Shown in pieces: positions 8,212-15,225 of a stretch of 64,000 bases of DNA (the stretch's first letter is position 1; every line of letters begins with the position of its first letter). Made by a program: the position numbers and the translations under genes. A model generated the notes under the pieces. It saw only the letters and a program-made list of their open reading frames with translations. It had not been told where the DNA came from and made no database searches. The stretch is from CAZCEC01 sp964497615 (GTDB lineage Bacteria; Chloroflexota; Anaerolineae; Anaerolineales; UBA6663), in the NCBI GenBank assembly GCA_964497615.1, contig CAZCEC010000021.1, positions 1 to 64,000 on the forward strand, given 5' to 3'.

Positions 8212-9189
8212 TCAGGCAATGGCGGGCGCCGGGTTAGGGTCAAAGTAAACGTCGGTCCACAGTTCTTCGGGCGGCGGGAACGGCGACTCCTCCGCGAACT
8301 GCACCGCCGCGGCGATGATGGCTTCCGCCTCGGTCTCCTGGGTCTCAATGTCTTCCGGCTTCACGCCCTGGTCGAGCAGCACTTTTTCAAGCCGGCCGAT
8401 GGGGTCGTCGGTCTGCCAGCGCCGCACTTCGTCTTGCTTGCGATAGCGCTCCGGGTCGCCCATCGAGTGTCCACGGAACCGGTAGGTCAGCGATTCCAGG
8501 AAGAATGGCCCCTTGCCTGAGCGGGCGTGGGCCATGGCCGCCGCGGTGGCTTCGCGCACTGCCAACAGGTCCATGCCGTCCACGCGGGCGTTGGGGATGC
8601 CATAGCCCTCGGCCTTCTGGCGCATCTCCGGCACGGCCGAGGCGCGCTCAATCGAGGTGCCCATGCCGTACTGGTTATTCTCGCAAATAAAGACAATGGG
8701 CAGGTCCCAAACGGCGGCCAGGTTCACGCCCTCGTGAAAGTAGCCGATGTTCGAAGCACCGTCGCCGAAGAAGCACACGGTCACGGCATCCTCGCCGCGG
8801 TACTGGTTCGCCAGCGCGATGCCGGTCGAGAGCGCGATGTGTGACCCGACGATGGCGTGCCCGCCCCAGAACTTGAGCCGCTTGTCGGCCAGGTGCATCG
8901 AGCCGCCCTTGCCCTTGCAGCACCCCGTGACCTTGCCCAGCATTTCCGCCAGGATCACCTTGGGCTCCATGCCGCACGCCACCGCGATGCCGTGGTCGCG
9001 GTAAGCGGTGATGATGTTGTCCTGCGGCTGCCTGGCCGACACCGCGCCGACGCCAGTGGCCTCCTGGCCAATGTACAGATGCAGAAATCCGCCGATCTTC
9101 CCTTGTTGATAAAGCTCGGCGCTCTTTTCTTCCAGGCGGCGAATCACCACCATTTGTTGGTATAGCCTCAACAGTTCGGCCTGATCCAT
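8212..9189 (-). CDS. pdhA: 2-oxoacid dehydrogenase E1 component, alpha subunit
   Basis: Alpha half of E1, which decarboxylates the 2-oxoacid using ThDP. The ThDP/Mg motif GDGASN...ENNQYG is intact, and the phosphorylation-loop region TYRFRGHSMGDPERYR is present. The start at 9189 is taken because GGAGG lies just before this ATG; an in-frame ATG 28 codons upstream would add an unlikely Pro/Ser-rich extension. It is the first gene of the operon, with a -10 box at 9254-9259. A 23-codon frame in the leader overlaps the start, with no known meaning. Confidence 0.94.
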   Translation of the reverse strand: MDQAELLRLYQQMVVIRRLEEKSAELYQQGKIGGFLHLYIGQEATGVGAVSARQPQDNIITAYRDHGIAVACGMEPKVILAEMLGKVTGCCKGKGGSMHLADKRLKFWGGHAIVGSHIALSTGIALANQYRGEDAVTVCFFGDGASNIGYFHEGVNLAAVWDLPIVFICENNQYGMGTSIERASAVPEMRQKAEGYGIPNARVDGMDLLAVREATAAAMAHARSGKGPFFLESLTYRFRGHSMGDPERYRKQDEVRRWQTDDPIGRLEKVLLDQGVKPEDIETQETEAEAIIAAAVQFAEESPFPPPEELWTDVYFDPNPAPAIA

Positions 9190-9253
9190 CGGCCCTCCAG
9201 GTTGGGGAACAGCAGGGAGACACGTGCTCGACGCGTCATGGGCAACAGGCGGG

Positions 9254-9259
9254 ATTATA
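9254..9259 (-). promoter_or_regulatory. -10 box of the pdh operon
   Basis: A perfect TATAAT on the minus strand lies 65 bases upstream of the E1alpha start, between it and the end of the preceding gene. No convincing -35 hexamer is present at 16-18 bp. Confidence 0.45.
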
Positions 9260-9269
9260 CCACCGGGGC

Positions 9270-10544
9270 TCACGAATTAGCTGGTCCATGATCCCAAATT
9301 CCGGGCGCTGCTGCCTCCCGGCGCAGTATCTCCCGCACCCAATAGCCGAATAGCCCCAGCGCGGGCGCGGCCTTGGCGGCGTGCTGAAGGATCGGCTGCC
9401 AGGCTGGCTCCAGGGCAAACGCGCGCAGATCGTGGTTGGCGGCGATGACGGGTTGCAGCCCAATGAAGCCGAAGGGGGTGGGCAGGGCCAACAGCAGCCA
9501 CATCGCCAGCAGCCACTGGCTTGGGCGCGCTGCATAGGCCACGACGATGGCGGGCAGGAGCATGACGTAGTGGTGCTCCCACACCTGGGGCGAGGCCAGA
9601 AAATACGCCGCCAGCCACAACGCCAGCAGCGCCGCTGGGCGTGCCGCCCCCCGCCGGAAGGTGAGCGCCAGCGCCGTGCCTCCCACGACCGCCACCACCG
9701 CCCACTGCGCCGCGGCCTGCATCCCTGCCCCCGCTCCCGCCGCCGCCAGCACCTCGAAGACTAGCTGGCGGAAGCCCAAGTTGCCCAGTTCATGACGGGT
9801 CACTTCCTGCCCGAAGTTGTTGAGGACGAGGTCGCGCCAGTGCGTGGGGAAGACGGCGAAGTAGGGCAGGGTGATGGCGGCGATAATTGCTCCGGCGGCC
9901 AGGAGCCCGCGCCACCGGCCCAGCCGCACCCACACCGGCGCAAACACAATCGTGTTGATCTTCCACAGCACGGACCCGATCCACAAACCATCCAGCAGCC
10001 GGCCCGCCGCCTTTGGTCTTAACACAGCCTGCTCCGCTGCGAGCAGCACTCCCAAGATCAGCGCCCCCTGGATCAGCGAGAACTGCCCCATGAACAGTTC
10101 AAGGTAATAAGGCGAAAACACCAGCCACATGGCCGTCAGCCGGGCGGCCTGGTCGCGGTCCTGGCGGCTCGTGTAGGCCGTCAGCGCCGCGCAGCCAAGC
10201 AGCGTCAGTTCCAGGACCACCACCCACAGCTTGTAAGCCGTCAGCGGCGAGAGCAGGCTGAGCCCCGCACCCACGGTATAGGCGACGATGGGCAAGTAGC
10301 GATAGGGGGTGAAGTAGGGGACGACGATTTCGACCTTGGCCGGGTCGATCTCGTAGATGTCCCAGCCGTGACGCGCGTTATAGCCCGCCTGGTAGATTGA
10401 GTAGAAGTCGAGGCCACGCCCGCCGCTCAGCACCGTGGCGTCGAAAAAGTACGGCACCAGCGGAAGCTGCCACCGCCAGCCGATGAGCAGGCCAAGATGG
10501 AGCAGGCCGGCGACGGCCAGGATTACCCACGACGAGCGGCGCAT
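9270..10544 (-). CDS. GT87/DUF2029-type polytopic glycosyltransferase
   Basis: A 424-residue integral membrane protein with roughly ten hydrophobic segments, starting with an N-terminal helix (SWVILAVAGLLHLGLLIGW). The first outer loop carries the acidic, aromatic-rich motif GGRGLDFYSIYQAGYNARHG typical of GT-C enzymes of family GT87. These use polyprenyl-phosphate mannose or arabinose to build envelope glycans. NNFGQEV, PQVWEHHYVMLLPA and the C-terminal Pro-rich helices match that family. TATACT sits six bases before the ATG, so the mRNA is probably leaderless. The donor and acceptor cannot be told from sequence. Confidence 0.7.
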   Translation of the reverse strand: MRRSSWVILAVAGLLHLGLLIGWRWQLPLVPYFFDATVLSGGRGLDFYSIYQAGYNARHGWDIYEIDPAKVEIVVPYFTPYRYLPIVAYTVGAGLSLLSPLTAYKLWVVVLELTLLGCAALTAYTSRQDRDQAARLTAMWLVFSPYYLELFMGQFSLIQGALILGVLLAAEQAVLRPKAAGRLLDGLWIGSVLWKINTIVFAPVWVRLGRWRGLLAAGAIIAAITLPYFAVFPTHWRDLVLNNFGQEVTRHELGNLGFRQLVFEVLAAAGAGAGMQAAAQWAVVAVVGGTALALTFRRGAARPAALLALWLAAYFLASPQVWEHHYVMLLPAIVVAYAARPSQWLLAMWLLLALPTPFGFIGLQPVIAANHDLRAFALEPAWQPILQHAAKAAPALGLFGYWVREILRREAAAPGIWDHGPANS

Positions 10545-10550
10545 TGGCCG

Positions 10551-10556
10551 AGTATA
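10551..10556 (-). promoter_or_regulatory. -10 box placing a leaderless start
   Basis: TATACT on the minus strand ends six bases before the ATG of the GT87-type gene. A transcript from it would begin at or next to the start codon. Confidence 0.45.
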
Positions 10557-10562
10557 ACCCCG

Positions 10563-10597
10563 GAAAACACGAACGCGCCGGGGTGTGCGGCGCGTTC
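10563..10597 (-). terminator. terminator of the cysteine operon
   Basis: GAACGCGCC (10571-10579) and GGCGCGTTC (10589-10597) form a perfect 9-bp stem followed on the minus strand by GTGTTTTCC. It lies 25 bases after the moeZ stop. The U-tract is short. Confidence 0.65.
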
Positions 10598-10622
10598 GGC
10601 GACGAAGCGGCGGGGGCGGGCG

Positions 10623-11807
10623 CTAGTAGGTGGGCAGGGAGGTGTCCACTTCCCGCGCCCAGCCATTGATGCCGCCCTTGAGGTTTTTCAGCTTGCGGAA
10701 GCCCGCCGTCCGCAGCAGGTCCAGCGCGCGGGCCGAGCGCGCGCCGCTCTTGCACAGCAGCACCAGGTCTTCCGCCGAGTCGAGCTCGTGCATCCGGGCG
10801 GCCAGCGTGCCCAGCGGGATCAGGGTCGCACCCTCGATGTGCGAGATTTCCCATTCGTGCGGCTCGCGCACGTCGATGATGCGCAGGTGGTTGCCCTGGC
10901 CCAGCCGGTCCTTCAGCTCCAGCGGCGTGATGTCCCAGCCTGCCCCGGCGCTGTCCTCTTCGTGGTCGTGCCCCGGCACACCGCAGAACTCCTCGTAGTC
11001 AATCAATTCGGTGACGGTGGGGTTCTCAGAGCACACCAGGCAGCGCGGGTTCTTGCGCAGCTTCACCTCTTCCAGGGTCATGCTCAGCGCGTCATACAGC
11101 AGCAGCCGGCCCACCAGCGAGTCGCCAATGCCCAGGATCAGCTTGATGGCCTCGGTGGCCTGAATGGTGCCGATGGTGCCGGGCAGCACGCCCAGCACGC
11201 CGCCCTCCGCGCATGAGGGGACCAGCCCCGGCGGCGGCGGCTCTGGGAACAAACAGCGGTAGCACGGCCCTTCCTTGGCGTAGAACACCGACGCCTGCCC
11301 CTCGAAGCGGAAGATGCTGCCGTACACATTGGGCTTGCCCAACAGCACGCACACGTCGTTGGTCAGGTACCGGGTGGGGAAGTTGTCGGTGCCGTCAATG
11401 ATCACGTCATACGGCCGCGCGATGTCCAGCGCGTTCTCCGATGTGAACGGTTCGTTGTAGGTGACGACCTCGATATCGGGGTTGATATCCAGCAGGCGTG
11501 TCTTGGCGGACTCGACCTTGAGCTGGCCCACGCTGGCAGTGCCGTGCACCACCTGGCGCTGCAAGTTGCTGGCATCCACTACATCATAGTCCACCAGCCC
11601 GATCTTGCCGATGCCGGCGGCGGCCAGGTACATCCCCAGCGGCGAGCCCAGGCCGCCCGTGCCGATGAGCAGCACACTGGCGGCCTTGAGGCGCTTTTGC
11701 CCGGCCAGGCCCACCTCGGGCATGATCAGGTGGCGGCTGTAGCGTTTGACTTCGGCGTGCGAGAGTTCCAGGGACTGCGGGTCAATGCGTTCGAGTGTCA
11801 GGCTCAT
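10623..11807 (-). CDS. moeZ: MoeB/ThiF-type adenylyltransferase fused to rhodanese (MoeZ-like)
   Basis: This enzyme adenylates the C-terminal Gly of a ubiquitin-like sulfur carrier and then delivers sulfur to form a thiocarboxylate. The 394-residue protein has an E1-like domain (1-250) with nucleotide motif IGTGGLGSPLGMYLAAAGIG, the conserved DGTDNFPTRYL, and two CxxC zinc pairs (CYRC, CLVC). A C-terminal rhodanese domain (about 290-394) carries the catalytic Cys in LLCKSGARSA. In mycobacteria MoeZ activates CysO; the presence of cysO four genes upstream in the same operon makes that the likely partner here. GGAG precedes the ATG. Confidence 0.92.
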   Translation of the reverse strand: MSLTLERIDPQSLELSHAEVKRYSRHLIMPEVGLAGQKRLKAASVLLIGTGGLGSPLGMYLAAAGIGKIGLVDYDVVDASNLQRQVVHGTASVGQLKVESAKTRLLDINPDIEVVTYNEPFTSENALDIARPYDVIIDGTDNFPTRYLTNDVCVLLGKPNVYGSIFRFEGQASVFYAKEGPCYRCLFPEPPPPGLVPSCAEGGVLGVLPGTIGTIQATEAIKLILGIGDSLVGRLLLYDALSMTLEEVKLRKNPRCLVCSENPTVTELIDYEEFCGVPGHDHEEDSAGAGWDITPLELKDRLGQGNHLRIIDVREPHEWEISHIEGATLIPLGTLAARMHELDSAEDLVLLCKSGARSARALDLLRTAGFRKLKNLKGGINGWAREVDTSLPTY

Positions 11808-11819
11808 ACCAATACTCCC

Positions 11820-12311
11820 TCAGGCCTCGCTCGTCTCGCGGACAGGCGCGGCCTCCAGTTCAGCCGCGGGTCCGGTCTGACCCTTGGCAATTTCGGCATT
11901 CAATACCTGCTGTTTCAGCTTGTCCTTGCTCGTCAGCCCGTGGTTGATGGCGCGGGGCTGCCCCGCGGCGTCGATGATGAACGTGGTCGGCACCGACAGG
12001 ACGCCCCAATAATCGGCCACGGCAGGCTGCGCGGCGGCGTCGATCTCGATGATGTGGACCCGTGTGCCCAGGTCGGCCTGCAGCCGATCCAGGGCGGGGC
12101 GCTGAGCCGTGCCGCAAACCACGCACTCCGGCGTGCGGAAGTACAACACCGCAGGCGTGTTCGCCGGGCGCGTTTCCAGGCCCAGCAGAGTGCCCGCGCT
12201 GGCGCGGCCCAGGCGGCGCATCTGCCAGCGGTTCCAACCCCAGTACGCCGCCAGCCCAGCCGCGATGATGAGGACCGCCAGGCCCAACCGGATCAGGGTG
12301 TCGCTCAACAT
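11820..12311 (-). CDS. membrane-anchored thioredoxin-like protein (ThiX-like)
   Basis: This 163-residue protein has one N-terminal membrane helix (residues 4-24) followed by a thioredoxin fold. The redox motif is CVVC (FRTPECVVCGTAQ), and the cis-Pro loop is SVPTTFIID. It belongs with the short thioredoxin-like proteins next to DUF4395 genes; in Mycobacterium tuberculosis thiX lies beside a DUF4395 gene and a thiosulfate sulfurtransferase. Its ATG overlaps the stop of the DUF4395 gene (TGATG). Position between cysO and moeZ suggests a role in delivering reducing power or sulfur for CysO thiocarboxylation; this is inference. Confidence 0.75.
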   Translation of the reverse strand: MLSDTLIRLGLAVLIIAAGLAAYWGWNRWQMRRLGRASAGTLLGLETRPANTPAVLYFRTPECVVCGTAQRPALDRLQADLGTRVHIIEIDAAAQPAVADYWGVLSVPTTFIIDAAGQPRAINHGLTSKDKLKQQVLNAEIAKGQTGPAAELEAAPVRETSEA

Positions 12312-12781
12312 CAATTGCCTTTGGGCCGCATGCCGGGGATGGTGCCGGCCGGCGGGGCCTTGGCGAAGCCCGGCAGGCGCAGCCGGTTGAGCCAATAATA
12401 CACCGCACACCCGGCGCAGAACCCCACGAACAGGTTGAGCGCGGCCAGCGCCACTACCAGCCACACCAGCGCCCAGCCCACAGCCGGCGCGCCCAGGTAC
12501 AGCGCAGCCGTTGCGCCCAGCAGCACCACCGCCCCAAATCCCTGGGCGAACACGTGCGGCTCGGGATTGTCGTTCAGCACGTCCGGCTTCACCCAGCCGC
12601 GCGGCTTGAGTATTTCGGAATAGATCGCGCGGAAACCCGGCTGCCGGCGCAGGGTGCCATAAGCCATAACGAGCATCACCACCGCCGCCAGCCACGCCCA
12701 GTTGCCCACGAAGGCTACGATGAGCAGCGTGATGATGGCGGCCTGATTGGTGCGCAGCGCCGCATGGTCCACCTTCGTCAT
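12311..12781 (-). CDS. DUF4395 membrane protein
   Basis: A 156-residue polytopic membrane protein with four hydrophobic helices. The hallmark C-terminal helix GFCAGCAVYYWLNRL bears a CxxC pair, and RQPGFRAIYSEILKPRGWVKPD lies in the middle loop, as in DUF4395. The start at 12781 is chosen because GGGAGG lies five bases upstream; an alternative start lies five codons earlier. It follows cysO by one base and is translationally coupled to the thioredoxin-like gene. The membrane CxxC plus a thioredoxin partner suggests transmembrane thiol or sulfur transfer, unproven. Confidence 0.75.
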   Translation of the reverse strand: MTKVDHAALRTNQAAIITLLIVAFVGNWAWLAAVVMLVMAYGTLRRQPGFRAIYSEILKPRGWVKPDVLNDNPEPHVFAQGFGAVVLLGATAALYLGAPAVGWALVWLVVALAALNLFVGFCAGCAVYYWLNRLRLPGFAKAPPAGTIPGMRPKGN

Positions 12782-12782
12782 A

Positions 12783-13055
12783 TCAGCCTCCCGCAATGCT
12801 CGGGACGATCATCAGCCGGTCGGTATCCTTCACCGGGGTCTCGGTTCCACGGATGTGGCGCACGTCCTCGTCGTTCAAGAACACATTGACGAAGGCGCGC
12901 AGCTCGCCGCTCTCGGCATAGAGGTGCTGCCGCAGGGCGGGGTGCTGGCGCGTGAGATCGCCCAGCACCGCGCCTACCGTGTCGCCGCTGACGGCGATCT
13001 CGGCCTGGCTGTTGGTGTAGGGGCGCAGGGGGGTCGGAATGCGAATAGTGGTCAT
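12783..13055 (-). CDS. cysO: CysO-like ubiquitin-fold sulfur carrier
   Basis: This 90-residue MoaD/ThiS-fold protein ends in Ala-Gly-Gly, the tail that is adenylated and converted to a thiocarboxylate sulfur donor. Family motifs are RAFVNVFLNDEDVRH in the centre and DRLMIVPSIAGG at the end. In CysO-dependent cysteine synthesis CysM attaches the sulfur of CysO-COSH to a phosphoserine-derived aminoacrylate, and the JAMM peptidase releases cysteine. The ATG overlaps the mec stop (ATGA), and cysM lies one gene further upstream. Confidence 0.9.
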   Translation of the reverse strand: MTTIRIPTPLRPYTNSQAEIAVSGDTVGAVLGDLTRQHPALRQHLYAESGELRAFVNVFLNDEDVRHIRGTETPVKDTDRLMIVPSIAGG

Positions 13056-13477
13056 GGAAGCAGAACTCTCTCCTCGTCAAACGCCGAGCGGTCCTCGCGC
13101 AACTGCCACGAACGCGTGACAGTGGCGCGGCCCCGCGCGACAGTGGTGATGACGTACGAATACCAGGGCCATGTGGCCCACTCATGGTCCCAGCGCGACG
13201 GCTCGGCCGGGTGGTCTGGATGGGAATGGAAGAAGCCCAGCACATCCAGCCCCAGCCGCGCGGCTTCTTTCTCGCCCTGGAGCATGTCCGCGCCCGTCAC
13301 CTGGTAGCGGTTGGCCTGCTCGTCGGGCGCCCAGGTGTTGGGCAGGGGCAGGGCGGCCATCGCCGTCTTGCCGGCCCCATTCGCAGTGCCCAGCAGCAAA
13401 CCCACCCCTTCGTTGGGATAAGCGGCTTCTCCGTGAGTGTGGATGGCTTGAAGGGCGTCGGTCGTAATCGTTAGCAT
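13052..13477 (-). CDS. mec: JAMM/Mov34 metallopeptidase (Mec-like)
   Basis: This 141-residue zinc peptidase is predicted to cut cysteine from the CysO C-terminus. The full JAMM signature is visible: Glu23 (NEGVG), then HSHPDHPAEPSRWD with His84, His86, Ser94 and Asp97 in H-x-H-x7-S-x2-D spacing. The start at 13477 is chosen over an upstream in-frame ATG, since the extra 33 residues are polar and lie in the gap after cysM. It overlaps cysO by four bases. Standalone JAMM domains of this size next to cysO/cysM are Mec orthologues. Confidence 0.9.
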   Translation of the reverse strand: MLTITTDALQAIHTHGEAAYPNEGVGLLLGTANGAGKTAMAALPLPNTWAPDEQANRYQVTGADMLQGEKEAARLGLDVLGFFHSHPDHPAEPSRWDHEWATWPWYSYVITTVARGRATVTRSWQLREDRSAFDEERVLLP

Positions 13478-13550
13478 CTTGAGTGCAGACAAAGGACTCA
13501 CAAAGTGCGAACGCAAACCCGATTCGCGTTTTGTCTTTCGTCCTTCGTCT

Positions 13551-14522
13551 TCATCCTTCCCGCCAGAATCTCTCACTCACATACTTGAAGCCCGCATCCG
13601 GGAAGAGGGTCACCACGATGCCGGACTCCAGCCGCTCCGCCACCTGCAAAGCGGCCACAGCAGCCGCGCCAGACGAGATGCCCACAAACAAGCCCTCCTC
13701 GCGGGCCAAGCGGCGCGTCATGGCGTGCGCGGCCTCGGTGCTGATCGCAAGGTTTTCGTCCGCCAGCGCTGCGTCGTAAATCTCCGGCAAGATGGCGGTG
13801 GGCATGTGCTTCAAGCCCTCCAGCCCATGGAACGGCGCGTCCGGCTGAAAGGCCGCCAACTGGACTTCAGGATTGTAAGCCTTGAGCGCCCGGCCGGTCC
13901 CGGTGAATGTGCCGCTGGTGCCCAGGCCGGCCACAAAGTGCGTCACGGCGCCGTCGGTCTGGGCGATGATCTCCGGCCCGGTGCCGTGGTAGTGGGCCAG
14001 CCAGTTGGCCGGGTTATTGTACTGGTTGGCGTAGAAATACTTCTCCGGTTCGGCCGCCGCCAGCGCCCGTGCCTCGCGGATGGCCCCGTCTGAGCCTTCC
14101 AGCGGGGACGACAGCGTGAACTCCGCGCCGAGCGCGCGCAGGATGCTCAAGCGCTCCAGGCTGGCGTTCTCCGGGATCACGAGCCGCACCCGATAACCCA
14201 GCGCGCCCGCCAGGGTGGCATAGGCGATGCCCATATTGCCCGAGGTGGAGTCGAGCAGCACCTTGTCCGGCGTCAGCGCGCCCGCGGCCTCCGCCGAGCG
14301 GATGATGTTGAGCGCAGGCCGGTCCTTGACCGAGCCGCTGGGATTGTGCCACTCGGCCTTGGCGAACACCTTGACCCCCGGCGCAAGATGCGCACCGATG
14401 CGCCGCAATTGCACCAGGGGCGTGTTGCCCACCAGATCGGCCACCGAACTTACCGGGCTGGCTGGCTGCCGCTCGCGAATGCTGGGCCATTGATACTGTG
14501 GAACTACCGCGATATCCGTCAT
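13551..14522 (-). CDS. cysM: Cysteine synthase, CysM type
   Basis: A PLP-dependent beta-replacement enzyme of 323 residues. The PLP Lys lies at about 66 in WHNPSGSVKDRPA, the substrate-binding loop is STSGNMG, and the phosphate-binding loop is GLGTSGTFTGTGR. The family includes O-acetylserine sulfhydrylase and the mycobacterial CysM that uses O-phosphoserine with CysO-thiocarboxylate. The operon with cysO, mec and moeZ, and the absence of a serine acetyltransferase nearby, favour the O-phosphoserine/CysO route (inference). It is the first structural gene of the operon, controlled by the leader at 14546-14744, and 73 bases separate it from mec. Confidence 0.92.
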   Translation of the reverse strand: MTDIAVVPQYQWPSIRERQPASPVSSVADLVGNTPLVQLRRIGAHLAPGVKVFAKAEWHNPSGSVKDRPALNIIRSAEAAGALTPDKVLLDSTSGNMGIAYATLAGALGYRVRLVIPENASLERLSILRALGAEFTLSSPLEGSDGAIREARALAAAEPEKYFYANQYNNPANWLAHYHGTGPEIIAQTDGAVTHFVAGLGTSGTFTGTGRALKAYNPEVQLAAFQPDAPFHGLEGLKHMPTAILPEIYDAALADENLAISTEAAHAMTRRLAREEGLFVGISSGAAAVAALQVAERLESGIVVTLFPDAGFKYVSERFWREG

Positions 14523-14545
14523 TCGTTACCTATCCTCGCACCGAG

Positions 14546-14585
14546 AAACAAAAAGCCGCTTCCGTGGGCATCACGGGAAGCGGCT
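14546..14585 (-). terminator. attenuator terminator upstream of cysM
   Basis: On the minus strand AGCCGCTTCCCGTG (14585-14572) pairs with CACGGAAGCGGCT (14566-14554), giving a 13-bp stem with one bulged C. It is followed by TTTTTGTTT. It stands between the promoter (14717-14744) and the cysM start (14522), so it must be read through for operon expression. Its 5' arm can alternatively pair with the end of the leader ORF (14654-14641). Confidence 0.85.
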
Positions 14586-14642
14586 GTTCTCGTCTGTTGG
14601 CTGTGTGGGCTAAGTCAGGCGCAACAATACATAGACGTGAAG

Positions 14643-14699
14643 CTACCGCTCCCGCCTGCTACACATGCAAACCTGCGCCACCAATCGGACCGTCTTCAT
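14643..14699 (-). CDS. cysteine-operon leader peptide
   Basis: This 18-codon leader ORF encodes MKTVRLVAQVCMCSRRER and stops with TAG. Cys codons at residues 11 (TGC) and 13 (TGT) flank a Met. It begins about 10 bases after the predicted transcription start and ends 57 bases before the terminator stem. No strong Shine-Dalgarno is present (GAG at -7 to -5); an in-frame TTG four codons upstream is an alternative start. Regulatory leader peptides with polycysteine runs control cysteine-related operons in mycobacteria, which supports this reading. Confidence 0.65.
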   Translation of the reverse strand: MKTVRLVAQVCMCSRRER

Positions 14700-14716
14700 C
14701 AGGTTACTCAAGGGGT

Positions 14717-14744
14717 ATTATAGGCCCGCGACCCGGCTTGTCAA
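14717..14744 (-). promoter_or_regulatory. consensus promoter of the cysteine operon
   Basis: A perfect TTGACA (14744-14739) and perfect TATAAT (14722-14717) on the minus strand are 16 bp apart. Transcription should start near 14709 and yield a leader of about 187 nt before cysM. This is the best promoter match in the window, as expected where control is exerted downstream by attenuation. Confidence 0.85.
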
Positions 14745-14778
14745 GGGAAATTTTGCACAAGGTTTGGCCCACGATTGA

Positions 14779-15222
14779 CTATCTCAGCCCGGCCAGGACC
14801 TGAGCCTGGACCGCCCACATGCGGGTCTCCCCTGCTGGCTCTACGTGGTCGTGGCCCAACAGGTGCAGCACCCCATGCACCACCAGCAGTTGCAGCTCCG
14901 CCCGCACCGTGTGGCCGGCGCGTTGAGCCTGCACCCGGGCGCGCGGGTAGGCGATGGCGATGTCGCCCAGATGCAGCCGCCCAGTCTCCGGGTCAATGTC
15001 GTTGGCCGGAAACGAGAGCACGTCGGTGACGGTATTGTGTCCCAGGAAGTCGCGGTTCAGCCGCCGCAGCTCGCCGTCACCGGTGACGCGGATTGTGAGC
15101 GCGCTGGGGCTGGGGGCGCCCTCGTGGCGCAGAGCCGCGCGGGCCGCCGTGGATAGCACCGCCGGCAGCGCCCAGCGTTGATAGGGCGGGGCGATGTCGG
15201 TGTAGATGACGTAGTGGATCAT
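14779..15222 (-). CDS. ybeY: Endoribonuclease YbeY
   Basis: A metal-dependent rRNA maturation and quality-control nuclease of 147 residues. The zinc site HGVLHLLGHDH is intact, preceded by NTVTDVLSFPAND and LHLGDIAI, all diagnostic of YbeY. It starts three bases after the pgpH stop; the pgpH-ybeY pairing is common in bacteria. It is the last gene of a five-gene minus-strand run beginning with the HIT/lipoprotein genes. Confidence 0.95.
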   Translation of the reverse strand: MIHYVIYTDIAPPYQRWALPAVLSTAARAALRHEGAPSPSALTIRVTGDGELRRLNRDFLGHNTVTDVLSFPANDIDPETGRLHLGDIAIAYPRARVQAQRAGHTVRAELQLLVVHGVLHLLGHDHVEPAGETRMWAVQAQVLAGLR

Positions 15223-15225
15223 GCG

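Noticed and set aside
9190..9254. A leader peptide ORF ahead of the pdh operon
   Set aside because: A 23-codon frame starts in the leader and overlaps the E1alpha start. It has no informative codon content and no terminator accompanies it.
14586..14709. T-box, SAM or TPP riboswitch in the cysM leader
   Set aside because: Short resemblances (for example AACCTGATG to a TPP-core segment) were seen. The TPP-like piece overlaps the promoter, no T-box sequence (TGGNACCGCG) precedes the terminator, and the leader ORF explains the region better.
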